DNA of 7,746 bases from Lentimicrobium sp. (GCA_013336205.1 JAAXUD010000111.1:1-7746), one strand, 5' to 3'; positions 1 through 7,233 are shown, counted from the stretch's first letter. Numbers and translations are program-made. Notes: generated by a model not told the origin, from the letters alone.

Positions 1-809
1 CAACCAGTGGACTGGATGCCGTATTTGTTGATGATATTTTCTTCCCAAGCGGAAATGCAGGTGGAAGCGGTACTGAGTTAACTGCAAATGCCTTTGCACA
101 TCCTTCACAAATGTGTATTGGTGGAACTGCAAAACTATTTGCTTTTGCTACCAATGCTTCAGGCGATGTTACCTATGTATGGACTCCTGCCGAAGTATTG
201 AACAATGCACAGGTTTATAACCCGGTTGCTACCCTTACCGAAACAACTACATTCGATCTGACTGTAAATTACTTAATGAATTCGGCCAGTACCCAGGTAA
301 CTGTTGAAGTTATACCTTTACCTGAAACTCCGGTTATCGAGCAGAACCTGAATCAGTTGATTTCAAGCGCAACCGAAGGCAACCAGTGGTATAACCGCGA
401 AGGCCCGATCGAAGGTGCCGTTGATCAGATTTTCGAACCACTCGTATCAGATTTTTATCATGTAATGGTAAGTTCTGCTGCTGGTTGCGATTCTGAACCT
501 TCCAACGAAATCTATATGACAGTTGTTGGCGTTGAAAACTTAACAGCTGAAAACTCGCTGACTATTTATCCTAACCCATTCCGCACCGACCTGCACATCA
601 GCTACAACCTGGAAAAAAATGGTCCGGTCAGAATCAGCCTTCTCAACCTTTTAGGTCAGGAAACCGTTCTTCTGGCTGACTATCAGCAAATTCAGGCTGG
701 CAGCCATTCCATTACCGTTACCCCTGCCAACCTTAAAGCCGGTATCTATTTCATCAGGCTGCAGTCAGGTGACTTTACTACCGTTCGCAAAATAGTTTTA
801 TCAGAATAA
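1..809 (+). CDS. C-terminal part of a T9SS-exported surface protein (5' end outside window)
   Basis: The reading frame is open from base 3 to the TAA at 807-809, giving 268 visible codons, so the gene starts before the window. The visible N-terminal part, with DAVFVDDIFFP at codons 6-16, resembles the end of a concanavalin-like or adhesin beta-sandwich common in secreted Bacteroidota proteins; this is an inference. An Ig/PKD-like module follows at about codons 36-102, starting near a Cys (MCIGG) and containing a YVWTP core. A second Ig-like module covers about 103-178, with a QWY segment and a Cys near its end (AAGCDS). The last 80 or so residues form a T9SS sorting domain of the Por secretion tail type: YPNP at codons 189-192, an ISLLNLLGQ strand, LKAGIYFIRL and a basic end (VRKIVLSE). 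The product should cross the outer membrane through T9SS and be anchored or released. The catalytic or binding part is missing, so the function is unknown. The C25 protease gene begins 19 bases downstream, suggesting one transcript. Confidence 0.85.
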   Translation, partial: TSGLDAVFVDDIFFPSGNAGGSGTELTANAFAHPSQMCIGGTAKLFAFATNASGDVTYVWTPAEVLNNAQVYNPVATLTETTTFDLTVNYLMNSASTQVTVEVIPLPETPVIEQNLNQLISSATEGNQWYNREGPIEGAVDQIFEPLVSDFYHVMVSSAAGCDSEPSNEIYMTVVGVENLTAENSLTIYPNPFRTDLHISYNLEKNGPVRISLLNLLGQETVLLADYQQIQAGSHSITVTPANLKAGIYFIRLQSGDFTTVRKIVLSE

Positions 810-828
810 TCACTTAAACAACAGATCG

Positions 829-3800
829 ATGCGTTTAACAAAATATATTGCTATACTGCTCTTGTTTGCAGGTGTATTGTCAGCAGGTGCCCAAAACTGG
901 GTAGGGATTCATTCCAACCTTCCGGCTGCTGCCCAGACTACCCTGGTATCAGGTTCACCTGATGTCTCTGTAATCGCTGTAAGCATCCAGGGTTTTACCC
1001 TTAACCCGGTTGTGACTCCACGAGGAGAAGCCTTTACCATTAGTGTAGAAGGTGCAACTCCATTACTGGAAAAAGGAATGCCTGACCTTCCAAAACTGGC
1101 TGCTTCGGTTATAATTCCCGATCAGGACCGTATGGAAGTCAGGGTTGTTTCTTCAGAATATATCGATTACCCGTTTATGGAGATTGCCCCTTCAAAAGGT
1201 AATTTCACCAGGGATATCGATCCTGCAAGCGTGCCCTATGAATATGGCAGAGCTTACACCCGTGATGAGTTCTTCCCTTCATTGCAGGCCAGTTTACGCG
1301 AGCCTTACATTCTCCGCGATTATCGCGGTCAAACCGTTGTTGTAAATCCATTTGCATACAACCCTGTTACCAAAACCCTCAGGGTTTACCATACAATAAC
1401 CCTTGAAGTCGTAAGTGCAGGCACTTCTACCAACAATATCATTGCCCGTGATGAAGCCCCGCAAAGTGTTGATGCCGACTACAGTCAGTTATACAACAGG
1501 CACTTCCTCAATGCAGATAACAGCAGCAGGTACACCCCGCTCGAAGAACAGGGAAACATGCTTATTATCAGCTACGGTCCGTTTATGGCAGAGATGGAAG
1601 ATTTTGTCAACTGGAAACGCACCATCGGTATGGCTACTGAAATAGTGGATGTTGCAACTGTTGGCGCCACCGCCGCTGCAATTAAAACTTATGTTGCAGA
1701 TTATTATGCTACCAACGGCTTAACCTACCTGTTGCTGATCGGCGATCAGGCCCAGGTGCCGACTGTAACTTCCGGCTCTATTGGCGGTCCGTCAGATCAT
1801 GCTTATGGCTATTTATCCGGAAACGATCACTATCCTGAAATTTTTGTGGGACGATTCTCTGCAGAAAATGCAACACAGGTTGCAACACAGGTACAGCGCA
1901 CGCTTGAGTACGAACAAAACCCTGATGTCAGTGTTGACTGGTTTTCCACAGGTTTTGGAATCGGTTCAGCTGAAGGCCCGGGCGATGACAATGAATACGA
2001 TTGGCAGCACATGCGCAATATACGTACCGACCTGGTTGGATACACATTTACTTCTATCGGTGAATTATACGACGGAAGCCAGGGTGGCGAAGACCTGCCG
2101 GGAAATCCAAATTCTACCTCTGTTGCTAATGAAGTAAATGCTGGTCGTGCAATCATAAATTATGTGGGTCATGGAAGTCAGAACTCATGGTCAACTACCG
2201 GCTTTTCCAGCAGCGGCGTTAACGGGCTCAGCAATAACCACAAGTGGCCTTTCATCTTTTCAGTTGCCTGCGTAAACGGAGATTTCCTTAATGGTACCTG
2301 TTTTGCGGAATCCTGGCTCAGGGCAACCAATGCCAATGGACCTACCGGTGCTGTTGCAACATTGATGTCAACCATCAACCAAAGCTGGAACCCTCCTATG
2401 GAAGGCCAGGATCATATGAACGATATTCTTGTTGAAAGCTACAGCGATAACATCAAAAGAACTTTTGGCGGCGTTTCCATGAATGGTTGTATGAAAATGA
2501 ACGACACCTATGGTTCTGGTGGTGATGAAATGACCGATACCTGGCTTATTTTTGGTGACCCATCGCTTATGTTACGCACCGCGTTGCCAGGCAGCCTGGC
2601 TGTTAGTCATGAACCGGTGGCATTTATCGGGTCAAGCCAATTTGTAGTGAATTGTGCAGTAGAAAATGCATTTGCCTGTCTTACCATCGATGGACAAATT
2701 ATTGGAACAGCTTCTGTCAGCGGCGGTTCTGCCATTATCGAAATCCCGACACTTAACAATGTTGGAACAATGAAACTGGCAGTCACAGCATTCAACTACC
2801 TGCCTTATATCACTGATATAGACATTCTTCCGCTGGAAGGCCCCTACGTGGTTTACAACAGCGCCGGTATCAATGATGTCAGTGGAAACAACAATCAGCA
2901 ACTCGACTACAATGAGTCTGTAGCACTTACTTTAGGGCTTAAGAATGTTGGCACAGCGGATGTGGCTGATCTCACAGTCACCATCAGCAGCAGCAACGAA
3001 TTCATTACCTTAACCGATGCGACAGAGCTGTATGCAGGGATTGCCGCAGGCGACACCCTGGCTATTGCTGACGGATTTTCTTTCAGCGTAAGCAGTGATG
3101 TACCTGATGGACATGCCGTTCTTTTTAACTATACAGCTATTTCAGGAACAGAACAATGGAATGGCAGTTTTACGGTTATCGCTCATTCTGTTGTACTCGA
3201 CTTTGCCGGTGCAACTATTACTGATGAGCAAGGCAACAACAATGGCAAGGCCGATCCGGGTGAAACCTTCCAGTTCCACCTTTCCGTGATCAACAATGGA
3301 AGTGCTCCTGCTTACAATGTAAACGGTGTTCTTGAAACAGCAGATCCTTACCTGGTTATTAATGTTGACAGCATGGCTTACAATACTGTCAATGGCCAGC
3401 AAACAGCCATTGCAACCTACACTGTTACATCATTGCCGTCAACCCCAACTGGTCATATTGCTGAGTTTACCTTTAATATGGCCGCCGATGGAGGATTTGA
3501 AGCCTCAGCACCAATCACTACTATTATAGGTCAGATTCCTGTTCTGATCATTGATATTGATGGTAATCATAATTCAGGCCCGGCAATTCAGAGTTGCCTG
3601 ACCAATTTGTCAGTCTCTTCAGAATATGTTACCGCTTTCCCTGATGTTCTTGGGCCTTACCAGTCTGTTTTTGTTTGCCTCGGCACTTATCCAAACAATG
3701 TCGTATTGACTGATGGACAAGGTCAGGCACTGGCCGGCTTCCTGAATGCCAATGGAAAGGTGTATATGGAAGGTGGTGACACCTGGGCCTACAACACCCC

Positions 3801-4659
3801 CACTTTGGCGCACCCGATGTTTATGATCGATGGTGATGGCGACGGATCGGGCGACATCAGTACATTGAGAGGTATGGACGAAACATTCACAGATGGTATG
3901 TCGTTCAGTTTCTCCGGAGATAACAGTTACATTGATCGCCTGCTCCCATTGCAGACGGCCACACCGGTTTTCAAAAACTTATCTCCTGCTTATTTTGCAG
4001 CCATCGCTTATGATGGTGGAACCTATAAAACAATAGGATCTTCCTTTGAATTCGGAGGACTTCAGGATGGCAGCAACCGCTCGGTAAAAGACTCACTGAT
4101 GCTAAGCTATATAGAATTCTTCGGTATTTCAGGTGCTGCACCTTTGCTTGCTAATTTTCTTGCCTCTGATGTTCAGGTCTGTGAAAATGAAGAAGTAATT
4201 TTCACAGATTTCTCAGCAGGTCCTGTTGCTTCCTGGGAATGGAGTTTTCCTGGCGGAAATCCTGCAACTTCAACCGAACAGAATCCGGTTGTTGCTTACG
4301 CAGAACCCGGTATCTACGATGTAACCCTTACGGTCAGCGATGGTGTCAATACCAATACTGTTGTAAAAAGCGCTTACATAACAGTGGATTATTGCATGGG
4401 AATTAACGATCCTGAGAACCGGAATTCGGTGAAAGTTTACCCGAATCCTTCCGAAGGAAAGTTTATGATTGAAACCGGCAATATTGAAGGCAACTCAATC
4501 ATCAGACTAACAAATACTTCAGGACTGGAAATATATACTGAAGATATTTCCGGCAGGGGAATTACAAGTCTTGATCTTCCTGGTCTGAAATCGGGTGTTT
4601 ATATTCTTTCCTTTGAAAATGACAATTTCACGCGATTCTTTAAAATAATTATACGTTAA
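829..4659 (+). CDS. Gingipain-type cysteine protease (peptidase family C25), T9SS-exported, multidomain
   Basis: This is a secreted endopeptidase closely related to gingipain R. The signal peptide is residues 1-21 (cleavage after AGA, before QN). A C25 propeptide covers about 22-234. The catalytic domain spans about 235-590: it opens with YTPLEE after Arg234, and contains LLLIGDQ (302-307), the catalytic His448 in NYVGHGS and Cys481 in SVACVNGDF. The 33-residue His-Cys spacing equals that recalled for RgpB (His211, Cys244). Glu382 in SAEG matches RgpB Glu152. Asp391 and Trp520 match the RgpB residues Asp163 and Trp284 that line the arginine pocket, so cleavage after Arg is inferred. Then follow an Ig-like domain (about 592-670), two CARDB-like repeats (about 673-785 and 787-902, each with a GNNN...D...E loop), a Rossmann/amidotransferase-like region (about 904-1100, with an Asp/Gly-rich loop at 1001-1009), a PKD domain (about 1105-1186, WEWSFPGG at 1136-1143) and a T9SS sorting domain (about 1200-1276, YPNP at 1204-1207). 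It should act at the cell surface or outside. The start is the only Met that gives a full signal peptide. No strong Shine-Dalgarno is visible, which is usual for Bacteroidota. Confidence 0.93.
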   Translation: MRLTKYIAILLLFAGVLSAGAQNWVGIHSNLPAAAQTTLVSGSPDVSVIAVSIQGFTLNPVVTPRGEAFTISVEGATPLLEKGMPDLPKLAASVIIPDQDRMEVRVVSSEYIDYPFMEIAPSKGNFTRDIDPASVPYEYGRAYTRDEFFPSLQASLREPYILRDYRGQTVVVNPFAYNPVTKTLRVYHTITLEVVSAGTSTNNIIARDEAPQSVDADYSQLYNRHFLNADNSSRYTPLEEQGNMLIISYGPFMAEMEDFVNWKRTIGMATEIVDVATVGATAAAIKTYVADYYATNGLTYLLLIGDQAQVPTVTSGSIGGPSDHAYGYLSGNDHYPEIFVGRFSAENATQVATQVQRTLEYEQNPDVSVDWFSTGFGIGSAEGPGDDNEYDWQHMRNIRTDLVGYTFTSIGELYDGSQGGEDLPGNPNSTSVANEVNAGRAIINYVGHGSQNSWSTTGFSSSGVNGLSNNHKWPFIFSVACVNGDFLNGTCFAESWLRATNANGPTGAVATLMSTINQSWNPPMEGQDHMNDILVESYSDNIKRTFGGVSMNGCMKMNDTYGSGGDEMTDTWLIFGDPSLMLRTALPGSLAVSHEPVAFIGSSQFVVNCAVENAFACLTIDGQIIGTASVSGGSAIIEIPTLNNVGTMKLAVTAFNYLPYITDIDILPLEGPYVVYNSAGINDVSGNNNQQLDYNESVALTLGLKNVGTADVADLTVTISSSNEFITLTDATELYAGIAAGDTLAIADGFSFSVSSDVPDGHAVLFNYTAISGTEQWNGSFTVIAHSVVLDFAGATITDEQGNNNGKADPGETFQFHLSVINNGSAPAYNVNGVLETADPYLVINVDSMAYNTVNGQQTAIATYTVTSLPSTPTGHIAEFTFNMAADGGFEASAPITTIIGQIPVLIIDIDGNHNSGPAIQSCLTNLSVSSEYVTAFPDVLGPYQSVFVCLGTYPNNVVLTDGQGQALAGFLNANGKVYMEGGDTWAYNTPTLAHPMFMIDGDGDGSGDISTLRGMDETFTDGMSFSFSGDNSYIDRLLPLQTATPVFKNLSPAYFAAIAYDGGTYKTIGSSFEFGGLQDGSNRSVKDSLMLSYIEFFGISGAAPLLANFLASDVQVCENEEVIFTDFSAGPVASWEWSFPGGNPATSTEQNPVVAYAEPGIYDVTLTVSDGVNTNTVVKSAYITVDYCMGINDPENRNSVKVYPNPSEGKFMIETGNIEGNSIIRLTNTSGLEIYTEDISGRGITSLDLPGLKSGVYILSFENDNFTRFFKIIIR

Positions 4660-4676
4660 TTCAACCAATTTTTATT

Positions 4677-4705
4677 AAAAAGGGCGGGTTTTCCGCCCTT
4701 TTTTT
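4677..4705 (+). terminator. Intrinsic terminator after the C25 protease gene
   Basis: A perfect 11-bp stem (AAAAAGGGCGG at 4677-4687 with CCGCCCTTTTT at 4693-4703) and a 5-base loop (GTTTT) end in a run of seven T residues at 4699-4705. It starts 17 bases after the protease stop codon and should end the transcript carrying the two T9SS cargo genes. Confidence 0.9.
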
Positions 4706-4799
4706 ATGATACTTCTTCTTGTTTTGTCCGATTGACAAGGTGTTTAATGTTTTTAAAATTTTTTAGAATTATTAGGTAAAATCGTACCTGATTTGTTAT

Positions 4800-4807
4800 T
4801 ATTTTTG
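4800..4807 (+). promoter_or_regulatory. Possible -7 promoter element for the NYN gene
   Basis: TATTTTTG fits the Bacteroidota -7 consensus TAnnTTTG and lies 71 bases before the NYN start codon. No TTTG is present about 19-21 bases upstream, and the region is so AT-rich that a chance match is quite likely. The preceding terminator shows that a promoter must exist somewhere in 4707-4878. The remaining leader holds two near-identical 8-base units (CATAGATA at 4821-4828, CATAGAGA at 4829-4836) and a 10-base palindrome at 4840-4849. Confidence 0.25.
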
Positions 4808-4878
4808 TTGCATCTGAGATCATAGATACATAGAGATACTTAGTACTAATATTTTTATTCACAATTATTTATAAACCG

Positions 4879-5787
4879 ATGAACGACACAAATAGTATGA
4901 TCAAAATTGGGGTTTTCTATGATGGCAATTATTTTCTTCATGTAAGTAATTATTACTACTATGAACATGAGCGCAATGCAAGGATAAGCATCGAAGGATT
5001 GCATAACTTCGTTAAAAACCGTGTCTCAAAAGAAGAGGGTATTGACATTAAATTATGCCACATAGTTGATTCTCATTATTTCCGGGGAAGACTCAGTGCA
5101 TTTGAAGCACAGAGCAGCGAAAACAAACTTTACGCAGAAAGGATTTTTGACGATATCCTGATGGGCGAAAAAGTTATTACACATTATCTGCCACTGCGCA
5201 TGCGCGGAGGCAAACGAGAAGAAAAAGGGATTGATGTATGGCTGGCACTCGAAGCTTATGAACTTACCGTTTTTAAGAAATTTGATGTTCTGGTCCTGAT
5301 CGCGTCTGATGGAGATTATGTACCTCTTGTAAGAAAGCTCAATACATTGGGCACAAGGGTTATGTTGCTCAGCTGGGATTTCAGATATCAGGATATGAAC
5401 GGCCGTGAAAGTGTAACCCGAACCTCACAGGAATTGCTGGAAGAAGTCACTTACCCTGTTGCAATGCACGAAATTATTGACAATCGTTTAAATAAAAACG
5501 ACTCAGTTATTTCAAACCTTTTTGACAAACAGGATGAGAACCGTGTGAAATTTACCGCGAAACCGGTTCCGGAAGGCATTCAAAGAAGCCGCACGCTGAA
5601 CATGAAAAGCGGTTATGGCTTCATCTCATTTCCTCCTAACAACCTCTTCTTCCATTACGAAGATGTGGTGGATGGTAATTTCAACGATATTATGGACAAT
5701 GATATGGTTGAATTCCAGATCCGGCGCAATGAGCGGGGCGAGGAAGTTGCCTTTAATGTCAGAAAAGTAGAAATAGGGCTGCAATAA
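4879..5787 (+). CDS. NYN-domain (PIN-like) putative ribonuclease with C-terminal cold-shock-like domain
   Basis: This is a probable cytoplasmic RNA-processing or RNA-decay enzyme of the NYN/LabA/DUF88 group. The NYN domain covers about residues 7-185. Its expected acidic metal-binding positions are visible: Asp15 in FYDGNYF, Asp119 in KGIDVWLA, and Asp144 and Asp146 in ASDGDYVPLV. A linker of about 45 residues, polar and rich in Asn, Asp and Lys, leads to a cold-shock-like OB fold at about 238-298. The two RNA-contact motifs of that fold are present as GYGFISF (245-251) and LFFHY (256-260). There is no signal peptide or membrane segment. A second Met at residue 7 (base 4897) would also leave the NYN domain whole, and no ribosome binding site decides between the two; the upstream start is kept as the longer option. 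The gene stands alone between two terminators, so it is probably transcribed by itself. The RNA target is unknown. The nuclease assignment rests on family motifs. Confidence 0.88.
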   Translation: MNDTNSMIKIGVFYDGNYFLHVSNYYYYEHERNARISIEGLHNFVKNRVSKEEGIDIKLCHIVDSHYFRGRLSAFEAQSSENKLYAERIFDDILMGEKVITHYLPLRMRGGKREEKGIDVWLALEAYELTVFKKFDVLVLIASDGDYVPLVRKLNTLGTRVMLLSWDFRYQDMNGRESVTRTSQELLEEVTYPVAMHEIIDNRLNKNDSVISNLFDKQDENRVKFTAKPVPEGIQRSRTLNMKSGYGFISFPPNNLFFHYEDVVDGNFNDIMDNDMVEFQIRRNERGEEVAFNVRKVEIGLQ

Positions 5788-5807
5788 TAGCAACCACATT
5801 TAAAAAT

Positions 5808-5844
5808 TAAAAGCGCCGGAAAATAATTTTTTCCGGCGCTTTTA
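5808..5844. terminator. Bidirectional intrinsic terminator between convergent genes
   Basis: A perfect 16-bp stem (5808-5823 with 5829-5844) has a GCGCCGG/CCGGCGC core, flanking A and T runs on both sides and a 5-base loop (TAATT). It can work on both strands because each arm ends in AAAA/TTTT. It lies 20 bases after the NYN stop and directly touches the stop codon (5845-5847) of the - strand beta-barrel gene, so one hairpin probably serves both transcripts. Confidence 0.9.
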
Positions 5845-6450
5845 TTATAACCTGAAGTAGGCAGATAATATGAGGGCGTCGCTGAATTGACCGTAGCCCC
5901 AGAATCGCCATACATCGCCCGAAACCTTCTCCTGCCTGATCGAAAACAAGGAGTTATCTGTTCGGAAGTTTATTTTTAATTTATCGGTAATGTTAATAGA
6001 CAAACCAGCCAGAAAACAAAGGTTTTGTCGTTTAAACGGATTGTCGTTCAATTCTTCCCCGTTAAAGGTCTCACTGTGGTGAATCAGGAAATTCATCCCT
6101 AACCCTGTCTCAAAATTAAATCGTTGATTGTATACGTATCTGTAAAGAAATGGCATTTCCACATATCCCAGCCGCATGATGTAGGTGTCGTAATTTCCCT
6201 TTTCCTGATCCGGATTTTCACGACTTCCCTTCTGAATATAAGCCAACTCCATCTGAATCTCTGACTTGTTGCCAACGGGAAGGCTGATCCATCCCCCTGC
6301 GTTCAGCCCGGCTTTATTAAATCCACTGTAAGTATCGCCGGCAACCTGACTACTCACAAGACCAAGCTTAATACCTCCCTTGTAATTCTGAGCTGTGGCA
6401 AAGCCAGCCAAACATAAAGTAAACAGTAAAAAGTAAATTCTTTTTTTCAT
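5845..6450 (-). CDS. Small outer-membrane beta-barrel protein (PorT-like/OMP_b-brl family)
   Basis: A 201-residue protein with a clear signal peptide (residues 1-20: KKR, a hydrophobic core, then ATA before QN). The mature part alternates polar and hydrophobic residues in short strands. Its opening pattern, GGIKLGLVSSQVAGD followed by GFNKAGLNAGGW and an IQMELAYIQKGS strand, is typical of the Bacteroidota outer-membrane beta-barrel family that includes PorT-like proteins (PF13568-type). About eight transmembrane strands would fit the length. The last residues (LILSAYFRL) form a terminal strand as expected for BAM-inserted barrels. PorT itself is a T9SS component, but this family is very large and most members have no known role, so a link to T9SS is not claimed. 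The gene lies 52 bases downstream of the CAP-domain gene on the same strand and may share its transcript, or use the weak promoter in the gap. Its stop abuts the bidirectional terminator. Confidence 0.85.
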   Translation of the reverse strand: MKKRIYFLLFTLCLAGFATAQNYKGGIKLGLVSSQVAGDTYSGFNKAGLNAGGWISLPVGNKSEIQMELAYIQKGSRENPDQEKGNYDTYIMRLGYVEMPFLYRYVYNQRFNFETGLGMNFLIHHSETFNGEELNDNPFKRQNLCFLAGLSINITDKLKINFRTDNSLFSIRQEKVSGDVWRFWGYGQFSDALILSAYFRL

Positions 6451-6487
6451 AAACTGCTGATATCTTTATGGAAATAATTTCCCGTAC

Positions 6488-6495
6488 TAAAGATA
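6488..6495 (-). promoter_or_regulatory. Possible -7 promoter element for the beta-barrel gene
   Basis: On the - strand this reads TATCTTTA, one base from the TAnnTTTG consensus, 37 bases before the beta-barrel start codon and inside the 52-base gap after the CAP gene. No TTTG is seen at the expected -33 distance, which falls inside the end of the CAP gene. It might give the barrel gene its own promoter. Confidence 0.25.
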
Positions 6496-6502
6496 CAACA
6501 AT

Positions 6503-7120
6503 TTAATTCCCGGGAAGAGCCGGAACTCCCGCCGGATCGGTTTTTTCACCAAACCACACGACCACAAACCCGCCATAAGCCCCTACTCCCATTGCCTGCC
6601 AGTCAGCGGTATCCCACTTCCCCTTATTCACAATCAATTCATGATGCCCCCGACTTTCCTTCCAGCCCTTTAAAGCATCGGTAGCCTCTGCGTAAGCTGA
6701 ATTATACTGATAGGTTGAATAGAATGCGATTTCATATCCGTCACCCTGATATTCAGTTAATTCTCTGGGCTTATCCCACATACAGGCGGCGCGCCGGTGA
6801 TCAGGGGTGTAGCAACATGAACTCCAGTAGCCCTGAGCTGACCAGCTATGGAGATTGCAGGTTTTTCCGTGTTTATAATTCTTTGAAAGATCATATACAT
6901 GCACCCTGGCCACCAGGGAGAGTGAAGCCGACAGACTGACTGCAGGCAGGTTCCGGCTTTGACGATATTCATTGATCTGTTTAGCCAGTTCAACTTCCGT
7001 TTTGTTCAGGCACAGCGTGTCTGCCCTGAACATCCTGCCTTCACCATCACCGGGAGGCATTTGTCCGGAAACTTCAGATAAGCTGAAGATTATTAGAATA
7101 AGAAACGCTGTTTGTCGCAT
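6503..7120 (-). CDS. Secreted CAP/SCP-domain protein
   Basis: A 205-residue exported protein of the CAP superfamily (CRISP, antigen 5, PR-1). The signal peptide is about residues 1-19 (hydrophobic LILIIF core, cut near VSG before QM). No lipobox Cys is seen, so it is probably periplasmic or extracellular. The CAP fold covers about 42-193: a first helix EVELAKQINEYRQSRNLPAV (42-61), His91 in LHSWS, Glu130 in GYEIAF, Glu155 in WKES, His159-His160 in GHH, and a final strand GVGAYGGFVVVWFGE (178-192). These His and Glu positions plausibly form the metal-binding tetrad of the family. The protein has five Cys after the signal peptide (37, 88, 102, 103, 113), including an adjacent pair, so disulfides are likely. 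Bacterial CAP proteins have been linked to cell-wall or lipid binding, but no reaction can be assigned. It is the first gene of a - strand pair with the beta-barrel gene. No convincing promoter was found upstream. Confidence 0.85.
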   Translation of the reverse strand: MRQTAFLILIIFSLSEVSGQMPPGDGEGRMFRADTLCLNKTEVELAKQINEYRQSRNLPAVSLSASLSLVARVHVYDLSKNYKHGKTCNLHSWSAQGYWSSCCYTPDHRRAACMWDKPRELTEYQGDGYEIAFYSTYQYNSAYAEATDALKGWKESRGHHELIVNKGKWDTADWQAMGVGAYGGFVVVWFGEKTDPAGVPALPGN

Positions 7121-7163
7121 AAATAATAAATCCTGATTAAGATTTTCAATGTAATTAACAGTG

Positions 7164-7178
7164 AATTGCCAAGCAATT
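7164..7178. repeat. Short inverted repeat in the divergent intergenic region
   Basis: AATTGC (7164-7169) and GCAATT (7173-7178) form a perfect 6-bp inverted repeat with a 3-base spacer. It lies 43 bases upstream of the CAP gene start. It could be an operator half-site pair, but at this length and AT content chance is possible. Confidence 0.35.
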
Positions 7179-7190
7179 AAAGAAACAACC

Positions 7191-7210
7191 GGTTCCTGAT
7201 TTCAAGAACC
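7191..7210. promoter_or_regulatory. Candidate operator palindrome between CAP and response regulator genes
   Basis: GGTTCCTGA (7191-7199) and TCAAGAACC (7202-7210) pair over nine positions with one mismatch (C7196 against A7205), around a TT centre. The 20-base site ends 23 bases before the TTTG promoter element of the response regulator gene and 71 bases before the CAP gene. The size and symmetry suit a dimeric DNA-binding protein. The binding protein is unknown; autoregulation by the adjacent regulator is only one option, and OmpR-type regulators more often use direct repeats. Confidence 0.4.
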
Positions 7211-7233
7211 ATGCCATGTGAAAAACAATCAAT

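Noticed and set aside
1869..1892. Direct repeat of GCAACACAGG inside the protease gene
   Set aside because: It encodes a repeated ATQV segment in a helix of the catalytic domain; it is a short coding repeat, not a mobile or regulatory element.
1830..2156. A 108-codon open frame on the - strand inside the protease gene
   Set aside because: It lies opposite the most conserved part of the C25 catalytic domain and its translation shows no domain or signal; it is a shadow of the real gene.
4724..4738. TTGTC/GACAA inverted repeat after the protease terminator
   Set aside because: Only 5 bp of stem in AT-rich DNA, with no T run or promoter relationship; probably chance.
5655..5915. A - strand open frame overlapping the ends of the NYN and beta-barrel genes
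   Set aside because: It would run through the terminator hairpin and overlaps two well-supported genes; its sequence has no recognisable features.
5845..6450. Calling the beta-barrel protein the T9SS component PorT
   Set aside because: The family resemblance is general and the protein shows no residue-level feature that ties it to T9SS; the family includes very many unrelated small barrels.
6715..6993. Open frames on both strands within the CAP gene
   Set aside because: They overlap the CAP domain in other frames and have no recognisable features; the CAP reading explains the region.
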